Shown here: one piece after another, positions 51,747-61,158 of the stretch
Layout of the letters: each line of letters starts with the position of its first letter
How positions within the stretch are numbered: position 1 is the stretch's first letter
Assembly: GCF_014191255.1 (NCBI RefSeq)
Contig: NZ_JACHWH010000002.1
Location: forward strand, 186,001-250,000
Direction: 5' to 3'
Length of the DNA: 64,000 nt
DNA from: Amycolatopsis bartoniae
GTDB lineage: Bacteria > Actinomycetota > Actinomycetes > Mycobacteriales > Pseudonocardiaceae
The notes under the pieces: generated by a model
Database searches by the model: none
Seen by the model: the letters and a program-made list of their open reading frames with translations, nothing else
Told to the model about the DNA's origin: nothing
Made by a program: the position numbers and the translations under genes

Positions 51747-52913
51747 GTGGATCTCGTGCTACGGACACTGATTCGCACGGACTTCCGCCACGCCGCCCAG
51801 GGCGCGGCCGCGCTCGCGGCCGGGATGGGCGTCGGGCGGTTCGTCTACACGCCGATCCTGCCGCTGATGACGGCGCAGGCGGGGCTCGGCGCGTCCGCGG
51901 GTGCGTCGCTGGCGACGGCCAACTACGTCGGCAACCTGGCGGGCGCGCTCGTCGGCATGCTCGCGCCCCGGCTCGGCCGCTCGGTGGTGCTGCACCGCGC
52001 TGCGCTGGTACTGCTGGTGGTCACGCTCGCCGCGATGCCGTGTACCACCAGCGTGACGGGGTGGTTCGTCCTGCGGCTGCTCGCCGGAGCCGCCAGCGGG
52101 GTGGTGTTCGTGTTCGCCGTCAACTCGGTCCTGGGGCACCTGCGCGGCCACCTGCCGGGGTGGAGCTTCAGCGGCGTCGGGGCCGGTATCGCCCTGTCCG
52201 GCATCGTGGTGCTCGTCGTGCGTGAGCTGGGGAACTGGCGCGCGGCCTGGTGGGCGGCGGCCGTTCTGGGCGCTGCGCTGGCCGCGGCGGCGTGGCGTCT
52301 ACCTCCGGCGGCCGAGTCCGTGGTTGCGGCCCTCGACCGGCCCCGCACCCATCGCTGGTTCTCCACGCTGTTCGTGAGCTACACGCTGGAGGGCGTCGGG
52401 TACATCATCGCGGGCACGTTCCTGGTGGCGGCCATCGGGCACGGCTGGCTCGGTGGCGCGGCGTGGATCCTGGCCGGGCTGGCCGCGGTGCCGTCGTCGG
52501 TGGGGTGGGCGTGGCTCGGGAAACGGTGGACGCGCCCCGGCCTCCTCCTGACGGCGCTGCTCGTGCAGGCGGTGGGCATCGCGCTGCCCGCGCTGTGGGG
52601 CGGTGTGGCGGCCGCGCTCGTGGCGGCCTGCTTGTTCGGCGCGACCTTCCTGGGCGTCAGCAACCTCGCGCTCGGGACGGGCACACACCTGCGGTTCCCG
52701 CGTTCGGTCGCGCTGCTCACGGCCGGGTACTCGGCGGGGCAGATCCTCGGCCCCCTACTCGCGGCGCCCCTCCTGCGGCACGGGTACCAGCCGGCGCTGG
52801 TGCTGGGCGCGGTGATCGTGCTGGCAGCCGCAGTGGCGGCGGCGTTCCTGCGGGTGGGTTTTCCGCACCGGATGGAAGATCCGGTTCAGCCCCTCACAGG
52901 GGAAGCACGTTGA
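51747..52913 (+). CDS. YbfB/YjiJ-family MFS transporter
   Basis: This 388-residue protein has about twelve hydrophobic helices and a start (AAALAAGMGVGRFVYTPILP) typical of the YbfB/YjiJ branch of the MFS. GTG 51747 is used here; GTG 51756 is also possible. It is divergent from and probably regulated by LysR. Its 3' end overlaps the convergent next gene by 20 bp. Substrate is unknown. Confidence 0.85.
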   Translation: MDLVLRTLIRTDFRHAAQGAAALAAGMGVGRFVYTPILPLMTAQAGLGASAGASLATANYVGNLAGALVGMLAPRLGRSVVLHRAALVLLVVTLAAMPCTTSVTGWFVLRLLAGAASGVVFVFAVNSVLGHLRGHLPGWSFSGVGAGIALSGIVVLVVRELGNWRAAWWAAAVLGAALAAAAWRLPPAAESVVAALDRPRTHRWFSTLFVSYTLEGVGYIIAGTFLVAAIGHGWLGGAAWILAGLAAVPSSVGWAWLGKRWTRPGLLLTALLVQAVGIALPALWGGVAAALVAACLFGATFLGVSNLALGTGTHLRFPRSVALLTAGYSAGQILGPLLAAPLLRHGYQPALVLGAVIVLAAAVAAAFLRVGFPHRMEDPVQPLTGEAR

Positions 52914-53577
52914 CGCTGCCCGTCTGCACCGCGGCCAGCCACGTCGGCGGCAGCGCCTGCGGCTCGCCCAGCGCGTCGCGCACGTAGGGACGGCGATTCT
53001 TCACCTGTTCGGTCTCCGCCCACTGCCGGACCAGCCACCGCAGCACCCGGGAGACCAGGATCGCCGTTCCGCAGGCTTCGCCCGTCGTCCGGCTCAGGCG
53101 AGCCACGCGGCGCAGGTCCTCGAACTCCCGGACGTCGTAACCGGTGACGTCGGCAGGCCATTCGACGACCGCCACGTTCTTCGTCGCCCGGGCGTCCTCG
53201 ACGACCTTCTCGATCTCGGCGCGGCGGGCGACGACCTCCTCGAACGCCAGCACCGGCGAGAACAACTGCTCCCGCCACCACTCGTCGACGCCCGCTGCCT
53301 TCGAGAGCTGCTCCAGGATGCGCTCGACGTCGCCGGGCACCGCTCCGGTGATGCCCCTTCGCTCCAGCGACGTCAGCAACCGGCGGGCGGTTTCCTCCTC
53401 GCCGAAGGCTTCGGCGGCCGGCACCAGCCACGCACCGGTCGGCGCGCCCTGCGGGCTCACGTGCCACACCGCGACCGCTTCCTCGCCGCCGTCGCCCTGC
53501 CCCAGCGCCACCACCGCGCTGCCCGGAGCCCACAGCTCCACCGGCGCGGGAAGGGCGGTTTCGGCAGCGGACGTCAT
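52894..53577 (-). CDS. Hypothetical protein
   Basis: This 227-residue soluble protein starts at ATG 53577 (MTSAAETALPAPVELW). It has a helical C-terminal half with several Trp/Arg motifs (GVDEWWREQLFSPVLAFEE, RRVARLSRTTGEACG). I do not recognise a family. There is no signal peptide or membrane helix. Codon use fits a real gene. It overlaps the end of the MFS gene on the other strand and lies upstream of no obvious partner. Confidence 0.65.
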   Translation of the reverse strand: MTSAAETALPAPVELWAPGSAVVALGQGDGGEEAVAVWHVSPQGAPTGAWLVPAAEAFGEEETARRLLTSLERRGITGAVPGDVERILEQLSKAAGVDEWWREQLFSPVLAFEEVVARRAEIEKVVEDARATKNVAVVEWPADVTGYDVREFEDLRRVARLSRTTGEACGTAILVSRVLRWLVRQWAETEQVKNRRPYVRDALGEPQALPPTWLAAVQTGSVNVLPL

Positions 53578-53632
53578 GGCGTGGACCCTAGCAACAATGG
53601 AAGCGGCGGCCCGCACCGCCGCTTCCTCGCCC

Positions 53633-54874
53633 TCAGCCGAAGGTCTGCGCTGTCGCGTAGCCCTTGCCGTTGTACTTCTGCACCACCACCGACGAGACCG
53701 CCGGCTGGCCGTCCGTCGTCGTGTTCACCGAGGTGCCCTGCAGCATCAGCGGGGCCTGGTACCCGGAAATCCCGCGCAGCGCCGTCATGAAGCTGTCGCG
53801 CGTCGGTTCCGTCATCTTTTCGAACGCCTGCTGCAGCGTGGCCCCCACCATGTAGCTCCACATGCAGTGCGGGAACGCGGGCGTGTCCGGGTAGTTCGCG
53901 TACTGCTTGAGGTCCGACAGGAACTTCACCACATCCGCGTCCTTCGCGAACTCCGGGCTCTGCGGCGCCTTCGCGAACGCCACCGAGTACACGCCCGGGA
54001 ACGCCGTCGCTCCACCCGGTTGCAGGATCGCCGTCGGGCTGGAGGTGTTCGACGGCAGGAACCAGCTGGGCTTCCAGCCGATCTGCTGCGCCTTCTGCAG
54101 CGACGCGATCGCCAGCGGTGTGATCGACATGGCGTTGAAGAAGACGTCCGCGCCCGTCGCCGCGAGCTCCGTCACCTGCGCGTCCACCGACGTGTCCGTG
54201 GCCTCGTAACTGAGCTCACGCACCACCTGGACGTTCGCGGCACCGGCGATCGCCTGCTTGAAGCCGTCGACGTAACCCTTGCCGTAGTCGTCGTTCTGCG
54301 CCAGGATCGCGACCTTGTGCTGCCCGCCCGACGACGCGAGCAGCTTGCCGAACGCCGCGCCCTCGTTCTGGTAGATCGGCACGAAACCCAGCTGCCACGG
54401 GCTGTCCTTCCGGTTGCTGAACAACGGGTCGCCCGTCATGACCAGCACCTGCGGGACCTTCTCGTCGATGGCGGCCTCGCGGAACGCGCGGTTGGTCGGT
54501 GTGCCGAGCCCCGCGGTCGCGGCGAACACGTTGTCCGACACCATCTGCTGGAAGTTCGCCAGCGACTTCTGCGGGTCGTACGCGTCGTCGTAAATCTTGA
54601 TGTCGACCTTGCGCGTCTTGCCGTCGCCGAACCTGACCCCGCCTGCCGCGTTCGCCGCGCCGAAGTACGCCTTCACGCCCGCCACCGTGCACGTGCCCGG
54701 GCCGGCCGTCGCGCCGCTGAGCGGAGTCGTGATCCCCAGCGTGATCGTCGTGTCGGTGATGCCCGGGCTCGCGGATCCCTCCCCTCCCTTGGTACCCCGA
54801 CCGCAGCCCGTCGCGACGAGAGCGACGGCCGAAACCACCGCGACGACGGCGGTGAATCTCCTGCGAACCTTCAT
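53633..54874 (-). CDS. Branched-chain-type ABC transporter substrate-binding lipoprotein
   Basis: This 413-residue protein has a lipobox (VALVATGCGRG, Cys near residue 25) after a short hydrophobic signal. A type I periplasmic-binding fold follows (DTTITLGITTPLSGATAGPG, VAILAQNDDYGKGYVDGFKQ). It belongs to the LivJ/LivK-like family and would deliver an amino acid, amide or aromatic acid to the permease encoded with it. The ATG at 54874 overlaps the livM stop (ATGA). It is the last gene of the operon. Confidence 0.88.
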   Translation of the reverse strand: MKVRRRFTAVVAVVSAVALVATGCGRGTKGGEGSASPGITDTTITLGITTPLSGATAGPGTCTVAGVKAYFGAANAAGGVRFGDGKTRKVDIKIYDDAYDPQKSLANFQQMVSDNVFAATAGLGTPTNRAFREAAIDEKVPQVLVMTGDPLFSNRKDSPWQLGFVPIYQNEGAAFGKLLASSGGQHKVAILAQNDDYGKGYVDGFKQAIAGAANVQVVRELSYEATDTSVDAQVTELAATGADVFFNAMSITPLAIASLQKAQQIGWKPSWFLPSNTSSPTAILQPGGATAFPGVYSVAFAKAPQSPEFAKDADVVKFLSDLKQYANYPDTPAFPHCMWSYMVGATLQQAFEKMTEPTRDSFMTALRGISGYQAPLMLQGTSVNTTTDGQPAVSSVVVQKYNGKGYATAQTFG

Positions 54875-55890
54875 GCTTGCGCCTGCCTCTCTGTCTCTTC
54901 TGGCCAAGGGGAAGCCGCTTGCGGCGACCGGCGCCGGACGAGCCTGCGGATCACCCGCGGCAGGCTCACCAGCCCGCCCGGCAGGACGAACAGCACCACC
55001 AGGAGGATCACGCCCTGCCCGATCGCCGTGAGGTTCGGGTCGAGCGAGTTGGTGAACTGCGGGACGAACACGTAGTACGCGCCGCCGATCAGCGAGCCGG
55101 GAACGCTCCCGGCGCCGCCGACGACCATCGCGGCGACGAGCTCGATCGAATGGCCGAAGCTCATCGTCTCGGGCGAGGTGTACTGCACCGCGACGAGGTA
55201 CAGGAAACCGCTCGCCCCACCGAAGACCGAGGCGAGCGTGAACGCGAGAACCTTGTAGCGGTAAGGGGAAACGCCGACCGAAGCGGCGACCGCCTCGTTC
55301 CGGCGCACGACGGCGAGCGCACGGCCGAACTTGCCGCGGACCAGGTTGCGTGCCAGCAGGAACGCGGCGGCGGTCACGACGAGCAGGATGTAGTACTGCC
55401 ACTGGTCGTCGTAGAGGCCGCTCCAGTCCGGCGCACCGGAGAACCGCGCCGACATCCCCTGCGAGCCCCCGGTGACGTCCGAAAGCCGTTTGGCCAGCGG
55501 CACTCCGACGATGGGCAGCGCGATCGTGACCATCGCGATCGCGAGCCCGCCGAGCCGGGCCGCGGCCAGCGCGACGAGGAGCCCGGCGACTCCCGGCAGG
55601 AGGCAGGCCGCCACGAACACCAGCACGACGTTCCAGCCGTGCGTGACGCCGAACGCGGTGACGTACGCGCCGAGCCCGACGAAGAAGATCTGCCCGAGGT
55701 TGACCTGCCCGGCGTAACCCATCACGAGGTTCAGCCCCAGCACGGCCACCGCGTAGACGCCGATGCGCACCAGCGTCTGGTTGGCGAACAGCGGCAGCGA
55801 AAGCGGGGCGGCAACCAGCAGGACCACGACCACCACCACGAGTGCGACGCGCACCCATCTGTTGCGCCACAAGGAAGTCAGCGTGCTCAT
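54871..55890 (-). CDS. livM: Branched-chain amino acid-type ABC permease LivM
   Basis: This 339-residue membrane protein has about nine to ten helices and the LivM signature LNLVMGYAGQVNLGQIFFVGLGAY near residue 52, plus ALRNEAVAASVG-type EAA loop (AVVRRNEAVAASVG) near 205. Its ATG shares one base with the livH stop (TGATG). It pairs with LivH to form the channel. Confidence 0.88.
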   Translation of the reverse strand: MSTLTSLWRNRWVRVALVVVVVVLLVAAPLSLPLFANQTLVRIGVYAVAVLGLNLVMGYAGQVNLGQIFFVGLGAYVTAFGVTHGWNVVLVFVAACLLPGVAGLLVALAAARLGGLAIAMVTIALPIVGVPLAKRLSDVTGGSQGMSARFSGAPDWSGLYDDQWQYYILLVVTAAAFLLARNLVRGKFGRALAVVRRNEAVAASVGVSPYRYKVLAFTLASVFGGASGFLYLVAVQYTSPETMSFGHSIELVAAMVVGGAGSVPGSLIGGAYYVFVPQFTNSLDPNLTAIGQGVILLVVLFVLPGGLVSLPRVIRRLVRRRSPQAASPWPEETERQAQA

Positions 55891-56771
55891 CAGACTCGTG
55901 CCACTACCTTCCGCCCGAACAGGCCCTGAGGACGGACGACCAGGATCACGAAGATCAGCAGGAACGGCACCGCGATCTTCAGGTCGTGCCCGATGAAAGG
56001 CACGTAGACGGCCGCGAGGTTTTCGAGCACCCCGATCAGCCAGGCCGCGACCACCGCGCCGATCGGGCTGTCCAGCCCGCCGAGGATGACCGCCGCCAGT
56101 GCGTACACCAGCGCCTGGTCCAGCATTCCCGGTGTCAGGCTCAGCTGCGGGGCGACGAGCGAGCCCGCGATGGCACCCAGCGCCGCGGCGAAGCCCCAGC
56201 CGACCATCAGGAGCCGCCCGACCGGCAGACCCGAAAACGCCGCGCTGACGGGGTTGTCGGCGACGGCACGCAGCGCGAGCCCGAGTTTCGTGCGCAGGAA
56301 CAGCAGCTGCAGCAGCACCATGATCACGATGGTCGCGAGGAACGTGCCGAGTGAGCGGACGCTGACCACCGCACCGAAGACGTCGACGCTGGACAGCGGG
56401 AACGGCGAGGGGAACTGGAGGTTGTTGTAGCTCCACAGCCAGCCGCAGATCCCGGTCACGAGGGTCAGCAGCCCGATGGTCACGACGATGGCGGTGTCCG
56501 GGTCGCCCCGCTCGAACCGGCGGATCAGCAGGCGCTCGACCGCCGCGCCGAGCAGGAACGACAGCACCACGGCGACGAGAATCGCGAGTAGCAACGGAAA
56601 ACCCAGCTGCAGGAAGCTGTACGCGAGGTACGCCGACAGCACGGCCATCCCGCCCTGCGCGAAGTTGATGAGCCCGGTCGCCTGGTTGACGAGCACGATC
56701 GCGAGCGCGAGCGCGGCGTAGACCGAGCCGGTGGCGAGCCCGTCGACCACGAGCTGGATGAAGGTGCCCAA
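55890..56771 (-). CDS. livH: Branched-chain amino acid-type ABC permease LivH
   Basis: This 293-residue permease has eight or so helices, the start QLVVDGLATGSVYAALALAI, and the EAA-type loop GLALRAVADNPVSAAFSG near residue 175. The start codon is TTG (56771), a rare choice, with GGGGGG about eight bases upstream. It lies 3 bp after livF and overlaps livM. Confidence 0.88.
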   Translation of the reverse strand: MGTFIQLVVDGLATGSVYAALALAIVLVNQATGLINFAQGGMAVLSAYLAYSFLQLGFPLLLAILVAVVLSFLLGAAVERLLIRRFERGDPDTAIVVTIGLLTLVTGICGWLWSYNNLQFPSPFPLSSVDVFGAVVSVRSLGTFLATIVIMVLLQLLFLRTKLGLALRAVADNPVSAAFSGLPVGRLLMVGWGFAAALGAIAGSLVAPQLSLTPGMLDQALVYALAAVILGGLDSPIGAVVAAWLIGVLENLAAVYVPFIGHDLKIAVPFLLIFVILVVRPQGLFGRKVVARV

Positions 56772-56774
56772 GAA

Positions 56775-57485
56775 TCAACCCCCCAGGTAGGCGCGCCGGA
56801 TCTCGTCCAGTCCCCGCAGCTCGGCCGCGGAACCGGTGAGGACGGTGCGGCCGGTCTCGAGAACGGTGGCCGTGTCGACGAGTGTGAAGGCGAGGTTGGC
56901 GTTCTGCTCGACCACGAGCATCGCGATGCCCGACTCCCGCCGCAGCCGGCCGATCGCGTCGTAGACGGTTTTCGCGACACCCGGCGCGAGCCCGAGCGAC
57001 GCCTCGTCGAGCAGCAGCAGCCGTGGCCTGGCCATGAACGCGCGGGCGACGGCGAGCATTTGCTGTTCACCACCCGAAAGCGCGGACGCGGTCGAGGAAA
57101 TGCGGTCGCGCAACTGCGGGAACAACGTGAGGCAGTAGTCCAGGTCGGCCGCGATCGCTTTGCGGTCCTTGCGCAGGTAGGCGCCGACGCGGAGGTTGTC
57201 CAGCACGCTGAGCCTGCCCAGGGTGCCCCGTCCCTCGGGCACGTGGGCGATGCCGAGCGCCGCGACCCGGTCCGGTCGCAGCCCGCGGATGTCCTTGCCG
57301 TCGAAGGTGATTCGCCCGCCCGCGCGGACCGTGCCGCAGATGGCCCGCAGGGTGGTCGTCTTGCCCGCGCCGTTCGCGCCGAGGATGCCCACGGCCCCAC
57401 CTTCGGGCACGCTCAGCGAGACGCCCTCCAGCACCCGCACGGGACCGTAGGACGCCGTCACTCCGGTCAGCTCAAGCAGCGTCAT
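56775..57485 (-). CDS. livF: Branched-chain-type ABC transporter ATPase LivF
   Basis: This 236-residue ATPase has Walker A GANGAGKTTTLRAI near residue 37, signature SALSGGEQQMLAVARA near 135, Walker B LLLLDEASLGLAP near 155, and the switch His replaced by Gln in VVEQNA, as is usual for LivF. It overlaps livG by 14 bp. Confidence 0.9.
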   Translation of the reverse strand: MTLLELTGVTASYGPVRVLEGVSLSVPEGGAVGILGANGAGKTTTLRAICGTVRAGGRITFDGKDIRGLRPDRVAALGIAHVPEGRGTLGRLSVLDNLRVGAYLRKDRKAIAADLDYCLTLFPQLRDRISSTASALSGGEQQMLAVARAFMARPRLLLLDEASLGLAPGVAKTVYDAIGRLRRESGIAMLVVEQNANLAFTLVDTATVLETGRTVLTGSAAELRGLDEIRRAYLGG

Positions 57486-58254
57486 CCGCGGCGTCCTTCC
57501 CGAGGTACGCCTCGATGACACGGGGATCGGACTGCGCCTGCGCCGCCGTGCCCTCCATGAGCTTGCGCCCGTGGTCGAGCACGACGACCCGGTCGGTGAG
57601 CGCCGAGATGAGGCCCATGTGGTGCTCCACCACGACGACGGTGATGTCCTCGTCGGCGCGCACGCGGCGCACCGTGTCGATGAGCTGCTCGACCTCACCG
57701 TGCGAAAGCCCGGCGGCCGGTTCGTCGAGCAGGAGGAGCGAGGGTTTCGACAACAGGGCGCGGCACAGCTCGATTCCCTTGTGCAGCCCGTGGGACAGCT
57801 CGTCCGCGGGCAGGTTCGCGGCCCAGCCGAGGTTGGCGCGTTCGAGCAGGGAAAGCGCTTCCCCGCGGATTTCGCGTTCGGCGCGCTGGGTGTGCGGCAG
57901 GCGCAGCGACCACGAAACCGGGCCGCCGGGAAGGCGGGTGTGCCCGCCCAGCACCACGTTCTCCAGCACCGTCGCGTCGAGCTGCAGCGCGGGATGCTGG
58001 AAGGTGCGCGCCAGCCCGAGCCGGACGAGCTTCGACGGGGCGGTGCCGACCACCTCGGTGCCGTCGATCGCGACCGAGCCGCCGGTGGGTTTGTAGTGCC
58101 CGCTGATGCAGTTGAACAGCGACGTCTTTCCCGCGCCGTTCGGACCGACGAGCCCGAGGATCACGCCCGGCGCCACGTCGAAGGTGACGTCCTGCAACAC
58201 CTTGACGCCGCCGAAGCGCAGCGTCACGTCGCGCAGGCTCAGGCGCGCGGCCAC
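57472..58254 (-). CDS. livG: Branched-chain-type ABC transporter ATPase LivG
   Basis: This 260-residue ATPase has Walker A GPNGAGKTSLFNCI near residue 37, a divergent signature ELSHGLHKGIELCRAL, Walker B LLLLDEPAAGLS, and H-loop VVVEHHMGL. It is the first gene of the transporter operon, with the promoter between 58255 and 58408, shared with the divergent IclR gene. Confidence 0.9.
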   Translation of the reverse strand: MAARLSLRDVTLRFGGVKVLQDVTFDVAPGVILGLVGPNGAGKTSLFNCISGHYKPTGGSVAIDGTEVVGTAPSKLVRLGLARTFQHPALQLDATVLENVVLGGHTRLPGGPVSWSLRLPHTQRAEREIRGEALSLLERANLGWAANLPADELSHGLHKGIELCRALLSKPSLLLLDEPAAGLSHGEVEQLIDTVRRVRADEDITVVVVEHHMGLISALTDRVVVLDHGRKLMEGTAAQAQSDPRVIEAYLGKDAADDAA

Positions 58255-58408
58255 GGCACACCTCGTCCGGCCCCCGCCCGCTTTTCGTTGATCGGCACCA
58301 TCGCTCCTTTGCGATCCGCACGACGACTGTCGGAGTCTATGTCCGTCTTCGCGCTATTTCCGGTGATGTTCCGCCCGGTGGAACACTTGGCTGTTTTGCC
58401 TCGAAATC

Positions 58409-59152
58409 ATGTGTGACACTGCGGCCGTGGCGGTGCACACCCGGATCCTCTCCGTGTTGGCGGCCTTCAGCAGCGAGCGGCCGAACCTGACGCTGTCCGA
58501 GATCTCGCGCGCCACCGGGCTGCCCAAGGGAACCGCGCACCGGATCGTGACCCAGCTCGTCACGTGGGGCGCGCTCGAACGGGACGAGCGGCACTACGTG
58601 ATCGGGCTGCGGATGTTCGAAATCGGCGCGCTCGCGCCGCGCGCCTACCGGCACCGGGCGCGGATCCTGCCGTTCCTGGAGGAAGCCGCCTCCGCGACCG
58701 GCGCGGAGGTGATGCTCGCCGTGCTGGACAAGGACGAAGCCGTGCTGGTGGAGCACCTCGGCGGGCGCCGGGCGGTGGCGCTCGCGGCGGGCCTCGGGGA
58801 GCGGCTGCCGCTGCACGCGTCCGGGGTGGGGCACGTGATGATGGCATTCGGGCCGGGTGAGCTGCTGAACGTCGTGTGCGCCCGGCCGCTGCCGCCGGTC
58901 ACGTCGCACACGATCACGGACGCGTCGGCGCTGCGGGCTGCGGTGGCGCGCGTGCGGGAGGCCGGGGTGTCGGTGCTGCCCCACTCGATGCTCGCGGGCA
59001 CGGTCTCGGTGGCGGCGCCGATCTTCGCCGAACGCGGCGCCTTCGCGGGCGCGATCCTGTTCGTGTGCCCGGTCGCGAGGACGAACGTGAAGCGCCTCAG
59101 CAAGACCGCGCTGCAGACGGCGCACCGGATCTCGGCGGCGCTGGGGTCCTGA
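58409..59152 (+). CDS. IclR-family transcriptional regulator
   Basis: This 247-residue protein has an N-terminal winged helix (RILSVLAAFSSERPNLTLSE, GLPKGTAHRIVTQL) and a C-terminal IclR effector domain (LPLHASGVGHVMMAF, AAPIFAERG). It diverges from livG across a 154-bp gap and is the likely regulator of the transporter. A GTG at 58430 is an alternative start. Confidence 0.9.
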   Translation: MCDTAAVAVHTRILSVLAAFSSERPNLTLSEISRATGLPKGTAHRIVTQLVTWGALERDERHYVIGLRMFEIGALAPRAYRHRARILPFLEEAASATGAEVMLAVLDKDEAVLVEHLGGRRAVALAAGLGERLPLHASGVGHVMMAFGPGELLNVVCARPLPPVTSHTITDASALRAAVARVREAGVSVLPHSMLAGTVSVAAPIFAERGAFAGAILFVCPVARTNVKRLSKTALQTAHRISAALGS

Positions 59153-59317
59153 GGGTCACAGCTCGTCGAGGTCGATCATTTCGTCGTGGGGAATGGCGTG
59201 CCACAGGGTCTTCGCGGCCTGCCAGCTGCACCGAGTTCACCTGCAGCACAGTAGAGGTTGATGCGGTACGCCATCGGTCCATTGTGTACTGGGGCCGGGC
59301 CGGTATGCTCGGGGGTG

Positions 59318-60064
59318 GTGATCGATCAGGCAGCCGAGCTCTCGACGTTCGTCGCCGGGTTCTCGGCGTCGTTGTCTTCGCACGCGCCCTACCGTCCGCC
59401 CACGCCGGGTGAGCGGGACGATGTGGCCGCAGCGGTGCTGGCGTTCGTGGCGGGGCGGTCGTTTTCGCCGGGCGGTTTCGCTACCGCCGAGTACGGGCGT
59501 TACGCGGTGCTGGTGCACGAGCGCGGGTGGGGCCTGTACGCCGTTGACCGCGGTGCGCCGCCCGGGTTGGCGGTCCAGGTGCCGCACCCGAACTCCGACC
59601 TGCACACGGAGAAGGTGGGCGTCGCCGTGTTCACCCGGACGCCGTCGGTGCTGCTGGTGGCGGGCGCGCACCGGAAGGCGGGCCGGGGCGCCGCGGACGT
59701 CGCGCACCGCGAGGACTCGGTGTTCCATGCCGTCGCCACCGGGCTCGCGCTGCCGCAGGTGCAACTGCACGGCTTCCAGGACGCCGCCCTGCCCGGCGCG
59801 GAGGTCGTCGTCTCCCCCGGCGCGGGTGCTCCCGGCCCCGCGGTCCGCGCCTTGGCGGCGGAACTGGCCGACGCGGGCTTCGCGACGCGCCGCGCGTGGG
59901 CCGACGACTGCCGGCGGCTGGCCGGTACCCGCAACCGCCAGGGCCGTGCGGCCGCCCGGCTCGGCACGGTGTTCGCGCACGTGGAGGTGAACCGCACGGT
60001 CCGCGAGGACCCCACGCGGCGGGTGGAGCTGGCTCGGGTGGTCTCCCGCATCAGCAGCGCTTGA
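59318..60064 (+). CDS. Hypothetical protein
   Basis: This protein of about 248 residues reads from GTG 59318 (59315 also possible; the frame opens at 59258 but that part looks non-coding). It has a conserved-looking central region (YGRYAVLVHERGWGLYAVDR, VQVPHPNSDLHTEKVGVAVF) and VFAHVEVNRTVREDP at the C-terminus. The HPNSD, HTE and HVE motifs could bind metal, a pattern reminiscent of poly-gamma-glutamate-hydrolase-like phage peptidases, but I cannot assign a function. It lies 83 bp before idi on the same strand. Confidence 0.65.
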   Translation: MIDQAAELSTFVAGFSASLSSHAPYRPPTPGERDDVAAAVLAFVAGRSFSPGGFATAEYGRYAVLVHERGWGLYAVDRGAPPGLAVQVPHPNSDLHTEKVGVAVFTRTPSVLLVAGAHRKAGRGAADVAHREDSVFHAVATGLALPQVQLHGFQDAALPGAEVVVSPGAGAPGPAVRALAAELADAGFATRRAWADDCRRLAGTRNRQGRAAARLGTVFAHVEVNRTVREDPTRRVELARVVSRISSA

Positions 60065-60147
60065 CCAGCGCCCCTCGACCCCGCTCGGTTCGGCCACCGC
60101 TCCATGATGGACCTAGAGTGCTGATGGGGAGCGACGAACGGAGTGGC

Positions 60148-60744
60148 ATGGAACAGGTCATCCTGCTGACCGAAACGGGTGAAGCGAACGGCGTGCTGGC
60201 GAAGTCCGAGGTGCACCACAGCGAAACCCCGCTGCACCTGGCCTTTTCCTCGTACCTGTTCGACGGTGCGGGCCGGCTGCTGCTGACCACGCGGGCCCGG
60301 TCGAAGAAGACCTGGCCCGGTGTGCTCACCAACACCTGCTGCGGGCATCCCGCGCCGGGTGAGGACATCGTCGACACGGTGGGCCGCCGGGTCCGGCAGG
60401 AGCTGGGCGTCGAAGCGACGGAGATCACGCTGGTGCTGCCCCGGTTCCGCTACCGCGCCGTGATGCCCGACGGCGTGGTCGAGAACGAGATGTGCCCGGT
60501 CTTCCGGGCCCGCGCCACCGGTGACCCCGCTCCCGATCCGTCCGAAGTGGACAGTTTCGAATGGGTGAACTGGACCGAGTTCGCCGAGGACGTCCTGAGC
60601 GGACGGCGGGACGTCTCGCCGTGGTGCGCCGAGCAGGTGGCCGAGCTGGTGCGCCTGGGCCCGGACCCGCTGGCGTGGCCCGCGGCCGACGAGAGCCTGC
60701 TGCCGCCCGCCGCCCAGCGGAACGGTGTTCATCCGATGGCGTGA
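60148..60744 (+). CDS. idi: Isopentenyl-diphosphate delta-isomerase, type I
   Basis: This 198-residue Nudix-fold isomerase has the catalytic Cys in NTCCGHPAPGE near residue 64 and Glu in VENEMCPVF near 113, with the Nudix-like GRRVRQELG. It interconverts isopentenyl and dimethylallyl diphosphate for isoprenoid synthesis. I chose ATG 60148 (GGAG upstream); ATG 60124 would add eight residues. It ends 20 bp before a cobalamin-riboswitch-like element. Confidence 0.93.
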   Translation: MEQVILLTETGEANGVLAKSEVHHSETPLHLAFSSYLFDGAGRLLLTTRARSKKTWPGVLTNTCCGHPAPGEDIVDTVGRRVRQELGVEATEITLVLPRFRYRAVMPDGVVENEMCPVFRARATGDPAPDPSEVDSFEWVNWTEFAEDVLSGRRDVSPWCAEQVAELVRLGPDPLAWPAADESLLPPAAQRNGVHPMA

Positions 60745-60764
60745 AAGCGTCGCAGCGCCAGTCG

Positions 60765-60882
60765 TACCCACGCTCCGGCGTGAGGGAATCCGGTGCGAAA
60801 CCGGAACTGACGCGCAGCGGTGAGCGGCGACGGGCGGAACACGAGAGCCACTGGACCCCCAGGTCCGGGAGGCGTTCCGCTG
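60765..60882 (+). promoter_or_regulatory. Cobalamin riboswitch (AdoCbl-type)
   Basis: The segment contains the conserved box order of actinobacterial B12 riboswitches. It reads GGGAATCCGGTGCGAAACCG, then CTGACGCGCAGCGGTGAGCG, then GAGCCACTGG, then GGTCCGGGAGGCG. The B12 box and the CCGG...CCGG pairing are visible. It lies directly after idi on the plus strand, so it should control what follows: a small hydrophobic ORF and perhaps the P450 operon at 61159. Which gene it controls is uncertain. Confidence 0.75.
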
Positions 60883-61059
60883 GCCGCCTGCGCCGCCACT
60901 CCCCCGCCCGCAACCGCCGCGGCGCCCGCACGCTCGGCGTGGGCGCGGCTGGTGCTGCCGTGCGCGACTTCCCTGCTCACCGCCGCCCTGGTGGGCGCCG
61001 TCGGGTTCGCCGGTCTCGTCGTGGCACATCGAGTGTCGGCGTGCCTGCCTTCCTGCTGA
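60820..61059 (+). CDS. Possible small membrane protein downstream of the riboswitch
   Basis: The frame ends at 61059 with one hydrophobic helix (SLLTAALVGAVGFAGLVVAH) and a Cys-rich end (RVSACLPSC). The GTG at 60820 lies inside the riboswitch, so a start further down (for example GTG 60952, 35 residues) is more likely. GC at third positions is high in this frame. It resembles no family I know; a small cobalt or cobalamin-related membrane protein is possible. Confidence 0.3.
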   Translation: MSGDGRNTRATGPPGPGGVPLAACAATPPPATAAAPARSAWARLVLPCATSLLTAALVGAVGFAGLVVAHRVSACLPSC

Positions 61060-61158
61060 TCCTCTCCCGCCCACATCCCTAAATCAGTCGCTTGACTTAA
61101 TTGAAGCTCACCGGTTGACTGCTCACGTGAACGAGCCGCATCCGGAGGGAGTTCCACG

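Noticed and set aside
59158..59273. Minus-strand small ORF (MAYRINLYCAAGELGA, then another frame AKTLWHAIPHDEMIDLDEL)
   Set aside because: The two pieces need a frameshift to join and no family is recognised; could be a decayed small gene but support is too thin.
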